Shown: piece by piece, positions 1 to 9,800 of the stretch
Numbering within the stretch: the stretch's first letter is position 1
How the letters are laid out: the number at the start of each line of letters is the position of its first letter
NCBI RefSeq assembly: GCF_014332515.1
Contig: NZ_VFSD01000007.1
Span: 62,001 to 126,000 of the forward strand
DNA from: Pontibacter beigongshangensis
GTDB lineage: Bacteria; Bacteroidota; Bacteroidia; Cytophagales; Hymenobacteraceae
DNA: 64,000 nt
Direction of reading: 5' to 3'
Program-made: the position numbers and the translations under genes
The notes under the pieces: generated by a model
Database searches by the model: none
The model's input: only the letters and a program-made list of their open reading frames with translations
Told to the model about the DNA's origin: nothing

Positions 1-246
1 GTTGCAACTGGCTACTTCCCGGTGGGAACTGTGGTTCCAGGTGATGTATTGGGGCGTCATCAGATGGCAGTTTACGCAGGCCTGCGGATCGTCTGAAAGA
101 TAGGAGGCTGCATTGCTGAGTTTCAATACATAAAGGCCTAACCCGAAGAAAGTGGCCACCATCACGATAGCCGCCGGTCTCCATTTTTTGGGTGGGATTA
201 AGTTGTATTTGAAAAGAAACCGCTTCAGCTTGTTGAATTTAGCCAT
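1..246 (-). CDS. nrfH: NrfH-type cytochrome c, nitrite reductase small subunit (partial, N-terminal 82 residues)
   Basis: The reverse strand from 246 reads MAKFNKLKRF and stays open to the window edge. After a short basic N-terminus there is one membrane anchor (about residues 26-42), then SDDPQACVNCHLMTPQY with a CxxCH haem-binding site, then TWNHSSHREVASCN, which is the start of the second haem motif. This order is characteristic of NrfH, the membrane tetrahaem quinol dehydrogenase that passes electrons to NrfA for nitrite reduction to ammonium in the periplasm. The remaining haem sites and any nrfA lie outside the window. It is unrelated to the pectin genes and marks the border of that region. 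Confidence 0.88.
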   Translation of the reverse strand, partial: MAKFNKLKRFLFKYNLIPPKKWRPAAIVMVATFFGLGLYVLKLSNAASYLSDDPQACVNCHLMTPQYITWNHSSHREVASCN

Positions 247-626
247 TCGTTAAATTTTAGGGGCCGAAAATGAATTTTAGACTAAAATTTAATGGTATTG
301 GATTGGAATTGTACTCTTTACTACGGGTACAGGTTTCAACCTTTGTGAGGTGCCCAAAAGCTGGCATTCTGTAATGCTATTATTGAATATCGTTTCTGCC
401 ACACAGGGCCTGCGACTTAAATTCAGGGATCATAACCTGCATTATCCTGACGAAAACGACCCACGTAGCACGACATTTTATTATGGGTCTAATAGGGGAT
501 GCAAATTCCGATTAGCCGTATCGCTATTTATAAATCCTGCCTAAAATCTCCTGGTAAAAGTCAATCATATTTATGTGAAAACAAATGACAACAGTCAGTT
601 GTTTTGTCTCTTTGCGGCGGTATGCC
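247..626. other. Intergenic region between nrfH and the CE7 esterase gene
   Basis: AT-rich spacer holding the nrfH promoter region on the left and the 3' flank of the esterase gene on the right. A 64-codon open frame at 350-544 has no recognisable motif and looks like chance. A weak hairpin around 580-610 (ACAAC..GTTGT) could end esterase transcription but has no clear U-run. Confidence 0.5.
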
Positions 627-1928
627 TCACTTTAGCTGCGACTTTAACCACGCCATCGATTCCTGGTTGGTTTCCTCAAATCGCCAGTGGCCCGAAATGG
701 GCGTAATGGCGATGGTTTTGGGAGCTTTTACAGCATTAATGGCGGCATAGACAGAAGTAGGCGGGCAGGTGTTGTCGTTGTAGCCCCAGGAGTAAAAGCC
801 CGGCACTGTTAGCTGCTTTGCGAAATTTACCACATCGTAATAACTGATGGTGTTTAGTTTGGCAGGCGTGTTGGTAGAAGCTTGCTGCCGGGGGCTCAGC
901 AAGTGTGGCCAGCCGCCTGCTCGCCCGTGCAGGTAACCGGTCATGTCAGATAGGGCAGGGTAGAAGGAGGCCAGGGCGATAACTCTTTTGTCGAGCGCGG
1001 CTGTGACAATAGCCAGGGCGCCACCCTGGCTCCCGCCGGTAACCAACACGTTTTTCCCGTCGAACTCCGGCAGGCTGCTCAGGAAATCGATGGCCCGCAC
1101 ACAGCCCAGATACACCCGTTTGTAATAGTAATTGTCTTTATCGTCGAGCTTGTTGAGCCAGTAGTCGCCGAAGGCGGTGCTGATGCTTTTGTAGGTACCG
1201 GCATCCAGTTCCGGCGACAAACCATGTATTTCGGTGCTGAAACTGATAAAGCCTTGTTCCGCATAACCCGTGTACGGACTCATGGGTTTGATGCCGGCTC
1301 CCGGAGGCGAGAAAAGAACGGGGTACTTGCCCGGGGCTTTGGGTGTGCACAGGTAGCCGTAGAGGCGCTGCCCTTTCTGGTAGTTCTGCAGGCTCACCAG
1401 GTACACATTTACCGTGGCGGTGGAGTGGGCGGGCAGGTGTGTGAGCACCGGGTCGGCAGGCACTTTGGCGGCCTCGGCTTTTGCCTTCTGCCAGAAATCT
1501 GCGAAGTCGGCTGGCAAAGGAATCGTGGGGGCGATCTTTTCGGGTGCATAGCCAACCTTTACCATGTTGCTGTAGGTCTTGCCATTGAGCTCCGTTCTGA
1601 CCACCAGCTGCCTGAAGCCCGGTTGCCTGCTGGTGCCTAGGTCTATTTTGCCGGTGCCTTTCTTCAGGGTTAGCTGGCCGGTTTTATCGGGTGGCATTAG
1701 TTCCGGGCCGACCTCATACCTGATAATGGCATCTTCCCGGGGTACCCCAAACTGCAGGATACTTACCGTTACCGTAGCTTTCTGGCCGGTAAGGTAATTC
1801 CAGTCTTTAGCGTCGGGTGTCAGCAGGATATCTACCAGTTTTATGGGAGCAGGCGAGTTTTGAGCAACAGCCTGCGTACAGCATATATAGCAGCACAGGA
1901 AAGAAAATATAAAAAAGTTGTATTTCAT
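627..1928 (-). CDS. Secreted acetyl esterase, CE7 (AXE1) family
   Basis: 433 residues with a signal peptide ending near AVAQ (about residue 23), a roughly 110-residue beta-rich N-terminal extension, then an AXE1 alpha/beta-hydrolase domain from about residue 130. The nucleophile motif GGSQGG lies near residue 298. A candidate acid is in WGYNDNTCPP (about 385) and the histidine is in ISGHWRFEE (about 414), which completes the triad. CE7 enzymes remove acetyl groups from xylooligosaccharides and other acetylated sugars, so in this pectin locus acetylated pectin or xylan fragments are likely substrates. CE7 proteins without the extension are about 320 residues long. The start is supported by a signal peptide directly after it and a good promoter 63 nt upstream. 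It is a single-gene unit. Substrate is inferred. Confidence 0.88.
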   Translation of the reverse strand: MKYNFFIFSFLCCYICCTQAVAQNSPAPIKLVDILLTPDAKDWNYLTGQKATVTVSILQFGVPREDAIIRYEVGPELMPPDKTGQLTLKKGTGKIDLGTSRQPGFRQLVVRTELNGKTYSNMVKVGYAPEKIAPTIPLPADFADFWQKAKAEAAKVPADPVLTHLPAHSTATVNVYLVSLQNYQKGQRLYGYLCTPKAPGKYPVLFSPPGAGIKPMSPYTGYAEQGFISFSTEIHGLSPELDAGTYKSISTAFGDYWLNKLDDKDNYYYKRVYLGCVRAIDFLSSLPEFDGKNVLVTGGSQGGALAIVTAALDKRVIALASFYPALSDMTGYLHGRAGGWPHLLSPRQQASTNTPAKLNTISYYDVVNFAKQLTVPGFYSWGYNDNTCPPTSVYAAINAVKAPKTIAITPISGHWRFEETNQESMAWLKSQLK

Positions 1929-1990
1929 AGCAATAGAGCTTCTTCTGTCTGGTTAAAGGTATTGGTCGGCCTGGCAAGGCACCGGATTTG

Positions 1991-2021
1991 TAAATATAGT
2001 ATTTTTACATTCTATGCCAAA
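1991..2021 (-). promoter_or_regulatory. Bacteroidota-type promoter of the CE7 gene
   Basis: On the reverse strand TTTG (2018-2021) is followed by exactly 19 bases and then TATATTTA (1991-1998). This matches the phylum consensus TTTG-N19-TAnnTTTG except for the last base. The ATG at 1928 is 62 bases further on. It is the best promoter match I found in the window. Confidence 0.65.
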
Positions 2022-2134
2022 CCAAACAAAGGGCAAGTGTTTTTGCAGCAAAAAACCATAGAAAGGTTATAAGATGGCGGGCGGCTCCTGATCTGCATCC
2101 AGGGGCTGCCATAGCAGCAGCAGAGGGCCAGAAT

Positions 2135-2166
2135 GGCTCAGGAGGTCACTTTTTATTAGAATAATT
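2135..2166 (-). repeat. Dispersed ATTnnAAT / CCTCCGGAGG repeat, copy 1
   Basis: Reverse-oriented copy: core GGCTCAGGAGG, then a T-run, then ATTAGAATAATT. A CAG-rich stretch (AGCAGCAGCAG) lies just before it, as at many other copies. Confidence 0.7.
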
Positions 2167-2298
2167 GGAGTGCGTATCATATTATGTGGTATTAATATAG
2201 TAATCCTACCGTACAGAGTTCCACCTGTCTTAACTGCTGCTTTTTCCAGGGCCCTTATACTTTCTTGTGGTATGGTGGAAGTCTTAGCGCTCACGGCT

Positions 2299-2445
2299 GG
2301 GGAAGGGGCCCTCTCTAAGCGAGGCCCCGTCCCTGGCCATCGGCGCTGTGTTCGCTCCTGCCAGGGGTGCAGGGGCCCCTTTTAGACTCGCTCTCGCGCA
2401 GGCTGCCTGCGGCACCGAACCTCTCAAATAGAGGGCCCCTTCCCC
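2299..2445. repeat. 16-bp perfect inverted repeat around a GC-rich segment
   Basis: Arms GGGGAAGGGGCCCTCT (2299-2314) and AGAGGGCCCCTTCCCC (2430-2445). The 115-bp interior contains the small palindrome GGGGCCCC. There is no T-run after either arm, so it does not look like a simple terminator. Confidence 0.7.
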
Positions 2446-2840
2446 CGGCGCCTTAAGCCAGGGACTGGGATTTTTTAGATAGCTTTCGCTAATGCCGGGT
2501 AATGGTCAGGGAAGTTAGTAATGGCGATAGCACGAAACACATACTCTATTAAGTAGCCCGGCCTGGCAGGTGGGTAGAAACGGGTGATAACATGGGCTAT
2601 ATTTTGCCTTAGTATTTTACAGGTGAGGATAACGGACATCCTGTAAATTTAGAGAACGAAGCTGCTGGCTGGTTGCAAAAGGCTGGTGCCGGTTCGGCTT
2701 TTAAGAGAGCCCCGAATTGTTTTCCCTCATCCTTTTTGCCCTGGTTCTTTAGGTTAATCCGGGTAGGTTCTGTCTTAAGGGATGGCATAAACAGCAGTAA
2801 AAACATGAGTAGTATCATCTTTAATTCAGGCAGGTATGAG

Positions 2841-2870
2841 TTTTTTATGTCCTAAAAAATATTATCTTTA
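2841..2870 (+). promoter_or_regulatory. Probable promoter of the four-helix-bundle membrane protein gene
   Basis: TTTT (2841-2844), 18 bases, then TATCTTTA (2863-2870), a near match to the Bacteroidota -33/-7 pattern. It ends 20 bases before the ATG at 2891. Confidence 0.4.
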
Positions 2871-2890
2871 CATACACCAATTTTGTAGCT

Positions 2891-3589
2891 ATGAAATGGT
2901 CCTTTGTCATTCAGCAAAAATTAAAGATCGCCGGCTTGCTCGGAGGTCTGATAGTGATGGTCCTGCTGGCGAACTTTATGTGGAAAAAGCACATGGGCAG
3001 CATGAACAAATCTTTCGCCTCTATTTATAACGATCGCCTGATTCCTGCTACCGACATAGTGTACCTGACGGAGCACTTATACAACAAACGGCTGTTGCTG
3101 GAGCACTACCTGCTGGTTACCAAACTGGAGCCGCAAATGGAACTGACAAAGCAGATGCAATGGCACAACCGCCAGGTAGATTCGCTGATAAGCAATTTTG
3201 AAAAGACTTATCTCATCGATCAGGAGTCCAGGAGTTTGTCCGGGTTCAAAGCCAAAGTAAAAGAATACAAGGAGGTGGAAGGCGCGATACTGGCCCTAAG
3301 CCAGGCCGACAGCAGAGAAGCAGGCCTGGTTATGTTTGAGCATGAAGGGAAGGAAGTGTTTCAGCGCACCATTGCGCACCTGCACGAACTTACCAAGATC
3401 CAGTCGGAGGTAGGGAAGGAACTGATGGGGGATTCGGAACATATCATGTCCAGCAGCAGCATTCTGTCGAGCCTGGAGGTAGGGCTGGTCCTGGTAATCG
3501 GGCTCATTGTGCAGGTGCTGATTGCTTCCTCCAAGATGGTGAACATGAAAACCAAAAACTTTAACCTGAAGAAATTCAACCTTAATTAG
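2891..3589 (+). CDS. Membrane protein with a 4HB_MCP-like sensor domain and no signalling domain
   Basis: 232 residues. A first membrane helix (about residues 12-28, LLGGLIVMVLLANFMW) is followed by a helical extracytoplasmic region of about 165 residues rich in Glu, Lys and Gln, a second membrane helix (about 194-213, VGLVLVIGLIVQVLIASS), and only about 18 basic cytoplasmic residues. This is the layout of the ligand-binding four-helix-bundle half of methyl-accepting chemotaxis receptors. The HAMP and methyl-accepting domains are absent. There is no sign of truncation: the basic tail ends cleanly and the DNA downstream is non-coding. It stands alone between two pectin-related genes. Its role is unknown; it might sense a ligand and act through a partner. 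Confidence 0.75.
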   Translation: MKWSFVIQQKLKIAGLLGGLIVMVLLANFMWKKHMGSMNKSFASIYNDRLIPATDIVYLTEHLYNKRLLLEHYLLVTKLEPQMELTKQMQWHNRQVDSLISNFEKTYLIDQESRSLSGFKAKVKEYKEVEGAILALSQADSREAGLVMFEHEGKEVFQRTIAHLHELTKIQSEVGKELMGDSEHIMSSSSILSSLEVGLVLVIGLIVQVLIASSKMVNMKTKNFNLKKFNLN

Positions 3590-3728
3590 CAAAAAGCTGC
3601 ACCAGGCCTGAAATTATGGTAGCACCACTGGCTGCCTGGGTTTCCACTTTCGCTGAGATTCATATCCTAAAAAAGGGTGCTTCGGGCGTACTAGTGTGTA
3701 CTGGATCAGCCTGATCCTGTTCACTATA

Positions 3729-3759
3729 AATTATGGGAATGAAAACATGCCTCCAGAGC
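3729..3759 (+). repeat. Dispersed repeat, degenerate copy 2
   Basis: AATTATGGGAATGAAAAC followed by ATGCCTCCAGAG and CTGTTGCTGCC. The head, core and CTG tail can all be recognised, but several positions have drifted. Confidence 0.45.
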
Positions 3760-3863
3760 CCCTGTTGCTGCCAAGGGCATGGTCGGCGGCAAGGACTGGG
3801 GCTGCTACGATATCATAACTGTCTGACCCAGGATTTTCAGGATTGAAGGAGAAGCAGAATTCC

Positions 3864-3895
3864 GGATTATTCCAATAAAATTGCCCCTCCGGAGC
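3864..3895 (+). repeat. Dispersed repeat, copy 3
   Basis: GATTATTCCAATAAAATT followed by GCCCCTCCGGAGC and CTCTGCTGCTT. Good head, core and tail. Confidence 0.7.
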
Positions 3896-3950
3896 TCTGC
3901 TGCTTATAAAGCTGCACCTCCCAAACTAGTAGCTTTGCTATAATTTAACC

Positions 3951-3994
3951 AAAAAAGCTCCCGCCTCAGGCTAACCTGAAGTGGGAGCTTTTTT
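3951..3994 (-). terminator. Bidirectional terminator after the GH28 gene
   Basis: AAAAAAGCTCCC and GGGAGCTTTTTT flank an imperfect inner stem and a short loop. The A/T runs on both sides allow termination in either direction. The GH28 stop is at 4019, just upstream on the reverse strand. Confidence 0.85.
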
Positions 3995-4018
3995 GTAGCT
4001 GCAGTTACAACTGGTGGT

Positions 4019-5707
4019 TTACTCTTTGTTCCAGGTAGGGCTCTGCCAGCCTTTTGGTTGCTGCGGCATGCTGTCCTTAAACCGGATATCGTCCGAGAGG
4101 TCACCTTCTATCTTGGTCACCACCTCGTTGCCGGGTACTTTAAACCGTACGTTCTCGAACAGGATGTTGCGCCCGTCGAGAATCTCGATAAGCGAATCCT
4201 GGGTTTGTACCTCTATGTTGCGGAAGGTGATGTCTTTGGCATCGCGGGCAATAATGAGGCCTTTGGCATTAACCTGCGCATTCTCGATCAGCAGGTTGGT
4301 CATAGGGGTTTCCGGTATGCCTTTGATCTTTACAAAGTGTGCTGCCTGCTCCACAATAATATCGCGGGCGAAGATGTTTTTGTAACTGGGGGTAAGGCGG
4401 TTGATCTCTCTGGCAGGCATACGGTCGGCCAGTTCGCCTACGTAGGTTCTGCTGCCGAGCATGTCCCAATGGAAGGCGTCGCCGCGCAGGTTCATCCGGA
4501 TGCGCTCGTAATGCAGGTTCTCACCGCCTCCGCCTCTTGGCCGGCGTGTTTTAAAGCGAATGCCCACCCCAGTGTCGTCGAACACGCAGTCGTGCACATA
4601 CAGGTTCCGGATCATGCCGGCCGTTTCGCTGCCAGTGGTAATACCGCCATGTCCTTCGCGTGCCAGGCAAAAACGCACCACCACATTTTCGGTAGGTTTG
4701 TTTACCCGCATGCCGTCTTCGGCCCGGCCTGCCTTCATCGTAAAGCAGTCGTCGCCACAGCTCAGGGTGCAGTATTCTATCAGCACATTTCTCGACGATT
4801 CAATGTCGATGCCGTCGCCGCGCGGAATGCCAACCGAGTTCACGGTTACGCCTCGTATAATCACACCGTCGCAATACACAGGCACAATGTTCCAGAATGG
4901 CGTGTTTTCGAGCGTGATGCCTTCTATGAAAACATCTTTGCAGTTGATGGGCGAAACAAACATGGGCAGAAAGATAAACTCGTCGTTATAGCCTTCGTAC
5001 ACGCGTTCCGACACCGGTTTGTCGTGGGGTACCACTTTTTCAATCACGTCTACCTCCATCACGCGATTTCTCAACTCGGAGTCTTTTGGCGGGCCCACCA
5101 GTTTACCTTTGCCGGTAACAGCAATGTTTTCCTGGCCGTTGGCATAAATGCAGGCTCCCAGCGACATGACTTCTATGCCTTCGTTGCGGGTAAACACGGC
5201 AGGCCGATAGTCTTTTATCTCCCCACTGAAGTGCAGCTCAGCCCCCTCTTCCAGGTGCAGGTTTACGTTGCTCTTCAGGCTGATGCGGCCTGTTTTCCAG
5301 ATGCCGGCTGGTACGCGGGCGGTGCCGCCTCCTTTCTGATGCACTTCATCAATGGTGGCCTGTATCTCGGTGGTGGTGATACGGTCTTTTCTGGCTCCCC
5401 GCTCTGTTATGCTGATGGTAAGGTCGGGGAAGGTGGGCTTTTTGAACTGGGGCATGTCGAAAGGTGCCGTAACGGGCGCTATCGTGTCCGGCATCATGGC
5501 GGCCCCTACCTGGTCGATGGTGGGAACCCGGTCTGCCCAGGAACCGTCGGTAACTGCCGCAGCATCGTCGGCAGTTCTCTCCGTGGTGCCGGAGCATGCC
5601 GCTGCCAGCAAGCTGAGCAATAGGAAAGCAAAATGCCTCGTGCCCGAATTGGCTAAACTTTTAAATACAGGTAGTAGTGATGCTCCTGCCCGGGGTGCCT
5701 TTTTCAT
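4019..5707 (-). CDS. Polygalacturonase-type glycoside hydrolase, GH28, lipoprotein
   Basis: 562 residues. A lipoprotein signal ends at LAAACSG (Cys about residue 38), so the enzyme should be anchored in an outer or inner membrane. A long linker leads to a right-handed beta-helix. GH28 catalytic motifs are in order: NTPFW with GIPRGDGIDIES (about 265-305), SCGDDCFTMKAG (Asp pair about 318), EGHGGITTGSE (about 351) and IRFKTRRPRGG (about 384). These supply the three catalytic Asp residues, the His and the R-x-K substrate-binding pair. GH28 enzymes hydrolyse alpha-1,4-galacturonosyl bonds of homogalacturonan or rhamnogalacturonan; which one cannot be told here. The gene diverges from the first SusC/SusD pair across a 1.1-kb spacer and ends at a strong terminator. 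Confidence 0.93.
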   Translation of the reverse strand: MKKAPRAGASLLPVFKSLANSGTRHFAFLLLSLLAAACSGTTERTADDAAAVTDGSWADRVPTIDQVGAAMMPDTIAPVTAPFDMPQFKKPTFPDLTISITERGARKDRITTTEIQATIDEVHQKGGGTARVPAGIWKTGRISLKSNVNLHLEEGAELHFSGEIKDYRPAVFTRNEGIEVMSLGACIYANGQENIAVTGKGKLVGPPKDSELRNRVMEVDVIEKVVPHDKPVSERVYEGYNDEFIFLPMFVSPINCKDVFIEGITLENTPFWNIVPVYCDGVIIRGVTVNSVGIPRGDGIDIESSRNVLIEYCTLSCGDDCFTMKAGRAEDGMRVNKPTENVVVRFCLAREGHGGITTGSETAGMIRNLYVHDCVFDDTGVGIRFKTRRPRGGGGENLHYERIRMNLRGDAFHWDMLGSRTYVGELADRMPAREINRLTPSYKNIFARDIIVEQAAHFVKIKGIPETPMTNLLIENAQVNAKGLIIARDAKDITFRNIEVQTQDSLIEILDGRNILFENVRFKVPGNEVVTKIEGDLSDDIRFKDSMPQQPKGWQSPTWNKE

Positions 5708-6836
5708 AATGTATAAGTTAAAAATCCGATTGCAAAGTAATGGAGAAACAGCTGTCCTGCTCCTGCGCTAAATAGCAAAACAAGCCAGCCAAAGGGCTGT
5801 TAATTCAGTGGCCTTTATGATTTCTGGCTTATGCCGTTGCTAATCGTTGCTGCCGGTTATGCTCTGTCCGTGCTTTCTGTAAGTTAGTGACTGCCAGTGC
5901 CAGATTTTGAAAAATCATTTGTTTTAGAGTATTTATATACAAAGAGGCAGCTCCACGGCGATACTTCTCATCTTACAGACAAAGGAATGCAAATTTTAAA
6001 TTATTTACGAGTTATTCATTTTTTACTTACAAACATAGTATTTATAAATAAATAAAAAAAAGGGCAAATTTTCGAAATAAGCCCTATATTTACTCTCGCA
6101 AAAGTTTTAAGCAAATCAGCTTCAAGAGCAGCAGGAAGCAATTTTATCGGCTAAAGAACATGCAAATGCACATTAGCTAAAGTTGCTTGCCAGGTGTAAA
6201 AAAGACACCAGTTTTTCTTTAATCTGACCTTGCTAGGTTAAATTTAGTGTATGTTGCTTGTTATCAGCTGGTTATCGTATGTGGTATAAGGAAGGTAATC
6301 GAAGAAAAACTAATGGGGCCAGGTACACTTTTCAGCAGCAAAAGAGCGTTTTTCCAGATGAATCAGCTATACAAATGATAGTTTGAGGGTTGAGGCAGAC
6401 CATGTTAAACACGGAAAACCTGCATCAGCCTGCATTTTTATTTTATACGAAAGGGTTCTGAAAGACCGGTTGTTAGCAGTAGAATGGGGAGGCGAAATGC
6501 GAAATAGTAAATTTAACAGATTTTTAAAGAGCAACTTTTAACGAACGCTAGTATAAATCATTAAAGGAGGTGATATGAGTAAAACACAATGAGTAGAAGA
6601 AGCCGGGAATGACGTAGGATGGTAACGCAATAAATGGAGCTGCCGGAATAATAAAGCTGCGATGCTCTGTCTCTACCTTACTTCAGGCCAATATATTTAA
6701 ACTGCATTTTTAATCTTTACGGATGCGCACGGTATATAAAGCTGTACAGCTTTCTTTGGTTCAGCTAAATACATGCCAGGCAATCTGTTTTTATAAATGA
6801 CCAATACACTTTTCTACAACTTTTAACTTATTCTAA
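5708..6836. other. 1.1-kb divergent regulatory spacer between GH28 and SusC
   Basis: AT-rich DNA with no credible gene. It contains TATATTTA (6085-6092) and TAAATTTA (6239-6246), which resemble -7 elements but lack a TTTG at the right distance. It also holds a small GGTGT/ACACC hairpin followed by a T-run (6193-6216), an AT palindrome-like motif (6041-6055) and a GGAGG-preceded five-codon frame at 6573. The length suggests a long susC leader or several operators. Nothing is certain. Confidence 0.5.
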
Positions 6837-9800
6837 ATGAAAAACTCAATATCTAAAGAGTTGAGATTTATTCTCATACTTCCACTATTCTTCTTGTGTA
6901 TCGCCGGGGCGTTTGCACAAAGCATGGTGGTGCGAGGGACAGTAGTTGACGAGACGAATACCGGCCTGCCCGGTGTTACCGTGATGGTGAAGGGAACCTC
7001 AACGGGAACAGCTACAGGGATAGACGGTGACTTTGAGTTGAATGTTCCTGCTGGTAACAGCGTCCTGGTGGTATCTTATGTAGGCTACCAGGGCCAGGAA
7101 GTTGCTGTGAACAACAGAGCCACCATCAATATCACGTTAGTGCCCGATAGCAAGCTGCTCGACGAAGTGGTGGTGATTGGCTATGGTACCAGTACCAGAA
7201 GAGAACTGACAGGGTCTGTGGCCTCTGTTAAAGCCGAGGAGATAACCCTGGCGCCTACACACAATGCGCTCGAAGCCATACAGGGGCGTGCACCAGGTGT
7301 GGACATTACCAGAAGCTCCGGCCAGGCGGGGGCAACTGCTAACATCAATGTGCGTGGTACAAGGTCTATTTTTGGTAGCAGCAACCCGCTGGTAATTATT
7401 GATGGTTTTCAGGGCGGCGATATCAATTCCTTGAATACAAACGATATTGAGTCGATTGAAATTTTGAAAGATGCTTCTGCTACCGCTATCTACGGATCGC
7501 AGGGTGCCAACGGGGTAATTATAGTTACTACCAAAAAAGGCCAGGAAGGCAAAGCCAGAGTTTCTTATAACGGCTTTTATGGTGTAAACGGCTTCACGCC
7601 CTACCCAAGCCCACGCATCGGCGACGAGTATATTCAGCTAAGAAGAGAGGCATGGCGCAATCCTGCCAATGGCAACCAGAACATATGGACATCTCCTGAT
7701 GATGACCGCATGCTGTTCCCTAACGATGAAGAATGGAATGCCCTGCAGGCAGGACAATGGGTAGACTGGACCGATATGGTAATGCGTAATGGTACGCAGC
7801 AAAACCACTCTATTTCTGTAAGCGGGGGATCCGAGAAAACGAAAATATTTGCTTCCGGTGCCTATTTCAGAGAAGAAGGCTTGCTCCGTTTCAACGATAT
7901 GGATCGTTTTAATGGTCGGTTTAACTTAGACCAGACCCTCTCAAGCTGGGCAAAGGCGGGCGTTCTGAGCCAGATTACGTATTTCGATATCAATAACAGA
8001 GCCGACCCTTTGTCTGCCGCTCTTACAACTTCTCCGTTTGGTGTCCCTTACGATGCGAATGGAAACGTGAATGTGCGTCCGGTAATTGGCAATACAAACG
8101 TTATCAGCCCTCTGTCTGATGAGCGCGGACGCCACATCGCCACGAACAACACCAACAGGATTGTGGCAAACATAAACGCTTATGTGGAGATCAACCCTAT
8201 CGAAGGGCTTACTTTCCGGTCTAACCTGGGTACTAATATTTCTTCAGCGCGGGTTGGGCAGTTCCATGATGCAACCTCTTTTGTAATGCGGAACACGCAG
8301 CGTAACCGTGCCATGGTATCTAATAACATGAACCGGTTCTACAACTTCGACAATATCCTGACTTATTCCAGAGATTTCGGCGACCATGCCATCACTCTTA
8401 CCGGTGTAACTAACTATATAAACAGGGTTACAGATGAATATTCCATCACCGGCTGGGACCAGATTATCAGTTCTAACCTTTTTTACAATCTGGCAGCTTC
8501 AAACGCGACCGACAGAGAGGTATCTTCCAACTATGTGAAGTCGAATATGATGTCTTATGCTGGCAGGATAAACTACAACTACAAAGGCCGATACATGCTG
8601 ACCCTGACGAACAGATGGGATGGCGCCTCGCAGTTGTATAAGAAGTGGGACTATTTCCCATCCATAGCCGGTGCCTGGATTGCCAGCGACGAGGCCTTTA
8701 TGGAGGATATAAATGCTTTGAACTTCCTGAAAATTAGAGCTAGCTACGGTGTGGCAGGTAACTCCGGTATCGGGGCCTACGGTACCCAAAGCCTCATAAA
8801 CGCGCAGCAGAACATGTCGTTTGGCGAAGAGGCTGCTCCTGTTTACCTGTTTAGCCAGATTATAGGTAACCAGACGTTGGGCTGGGAAAAATCTGCTACC
8901 GCTAACTTTGGCTTAGACCTTGGCTTCTTAAATAACAGAATCACTGCCAACATTGATGTGTACAACACAAAAACCTCTGACCTGTTGTACAGAAGAAACC
9001 TACCCTTGTCCTTTGGCTATAGCCGGGGCGCTTACACGTACCAGAACATTGCTGCTACTCAAAACAGAGGTGTAGAAGTTGCCCTGACAACTGTTAACAT
9101 AGAAAACAGCAACTTTACCTGGAGCTCTACCTTTACGTTCAGCAAGAACAGCGAAAAAATAACAGACCTGATCGATGGTGATATCATAGATGCCAATACG
9201 CCTGAAACTGCTTCCCTGCTAATAGGCCGTCCGATTAACTCGTTCTACACTTACAACAAGTTAGGAATCTGGCAACTGGACGAAGCGGATGAGGCTGCCA
9301 GGTACACTTTCGGTACTACGCCCTATGCTCCCGGTATGATAAAGGTGCAGGATGTTAATGGCGATGGTGTAATTGATCCGGCCAACGACAGAACTTACAT
9401 TGGCTCAACAGTTCCTAGCTGGTATGGCGGCTTGCAGAACACGTTCCGCTACAAGGGCTTAGACCTGGGGGTATTTGTATTTGCCCGCTGGGGACAAATG
9501 ATGAATGCCGAGTACCTGGGCCGTTATAACCCGTCTGGCGAAGGAAATGGTCCTGCTTTCTTTGATTACTGGACGCCGGAGAATCCTACCAACGACTATC
9601 CGCGACCTGTGCGGGGAGCGGTGCTGAGCACGATTCCAGGCTACCAGACCCTCACATTTGTGGACGGATCTTTCTTCAAAATCAAAAACCTGACACTTGG
9701 CTATACTTTCCCGACTGCCTTGTCAGAAAGACTGCGCATTAACAAGGTAAGGCTCTATGCCACGGGCTCCAACCTGTTGGTAGTAGCTAAAAGCCACCTG

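Larger units (their letters stand above)
2022..2840. other. Non-coding region with repeats
   Basis: About 820 bp without a credible gene. It holds one dispersed-repeat copy (2135-2166) and a GC-rich segment bounded by an inverted repeat (2299-2445). Open frames here are short, overlap the repeats and lack recognisable motifs. Confidence 0.6.
3590..3950. other. Intergenic region with two repeat copies
   Basis: No gene seen between the membrane protein gene and the terminator at 3951. It holds a degenerate and a good copy of the dispersed repeat. Confidence 0.6.

Noticed and set aside
4058..5623. 521-codon open frame antisense to the GH28 gene
   Set aside because: It mirrors a gene with full GH28 motifs and a signal peptide. 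Long antisense frames arise from the codon bias here, and the translated product has no recognisable domain.
6573..6590. Five-codon leader peptide preceded by GGAGG upstream of SusC
   Set aside because: A good Shine-Dalgarno match is not meaningful in this phylum, where such sites are little used, and the reading frame is too short to support.
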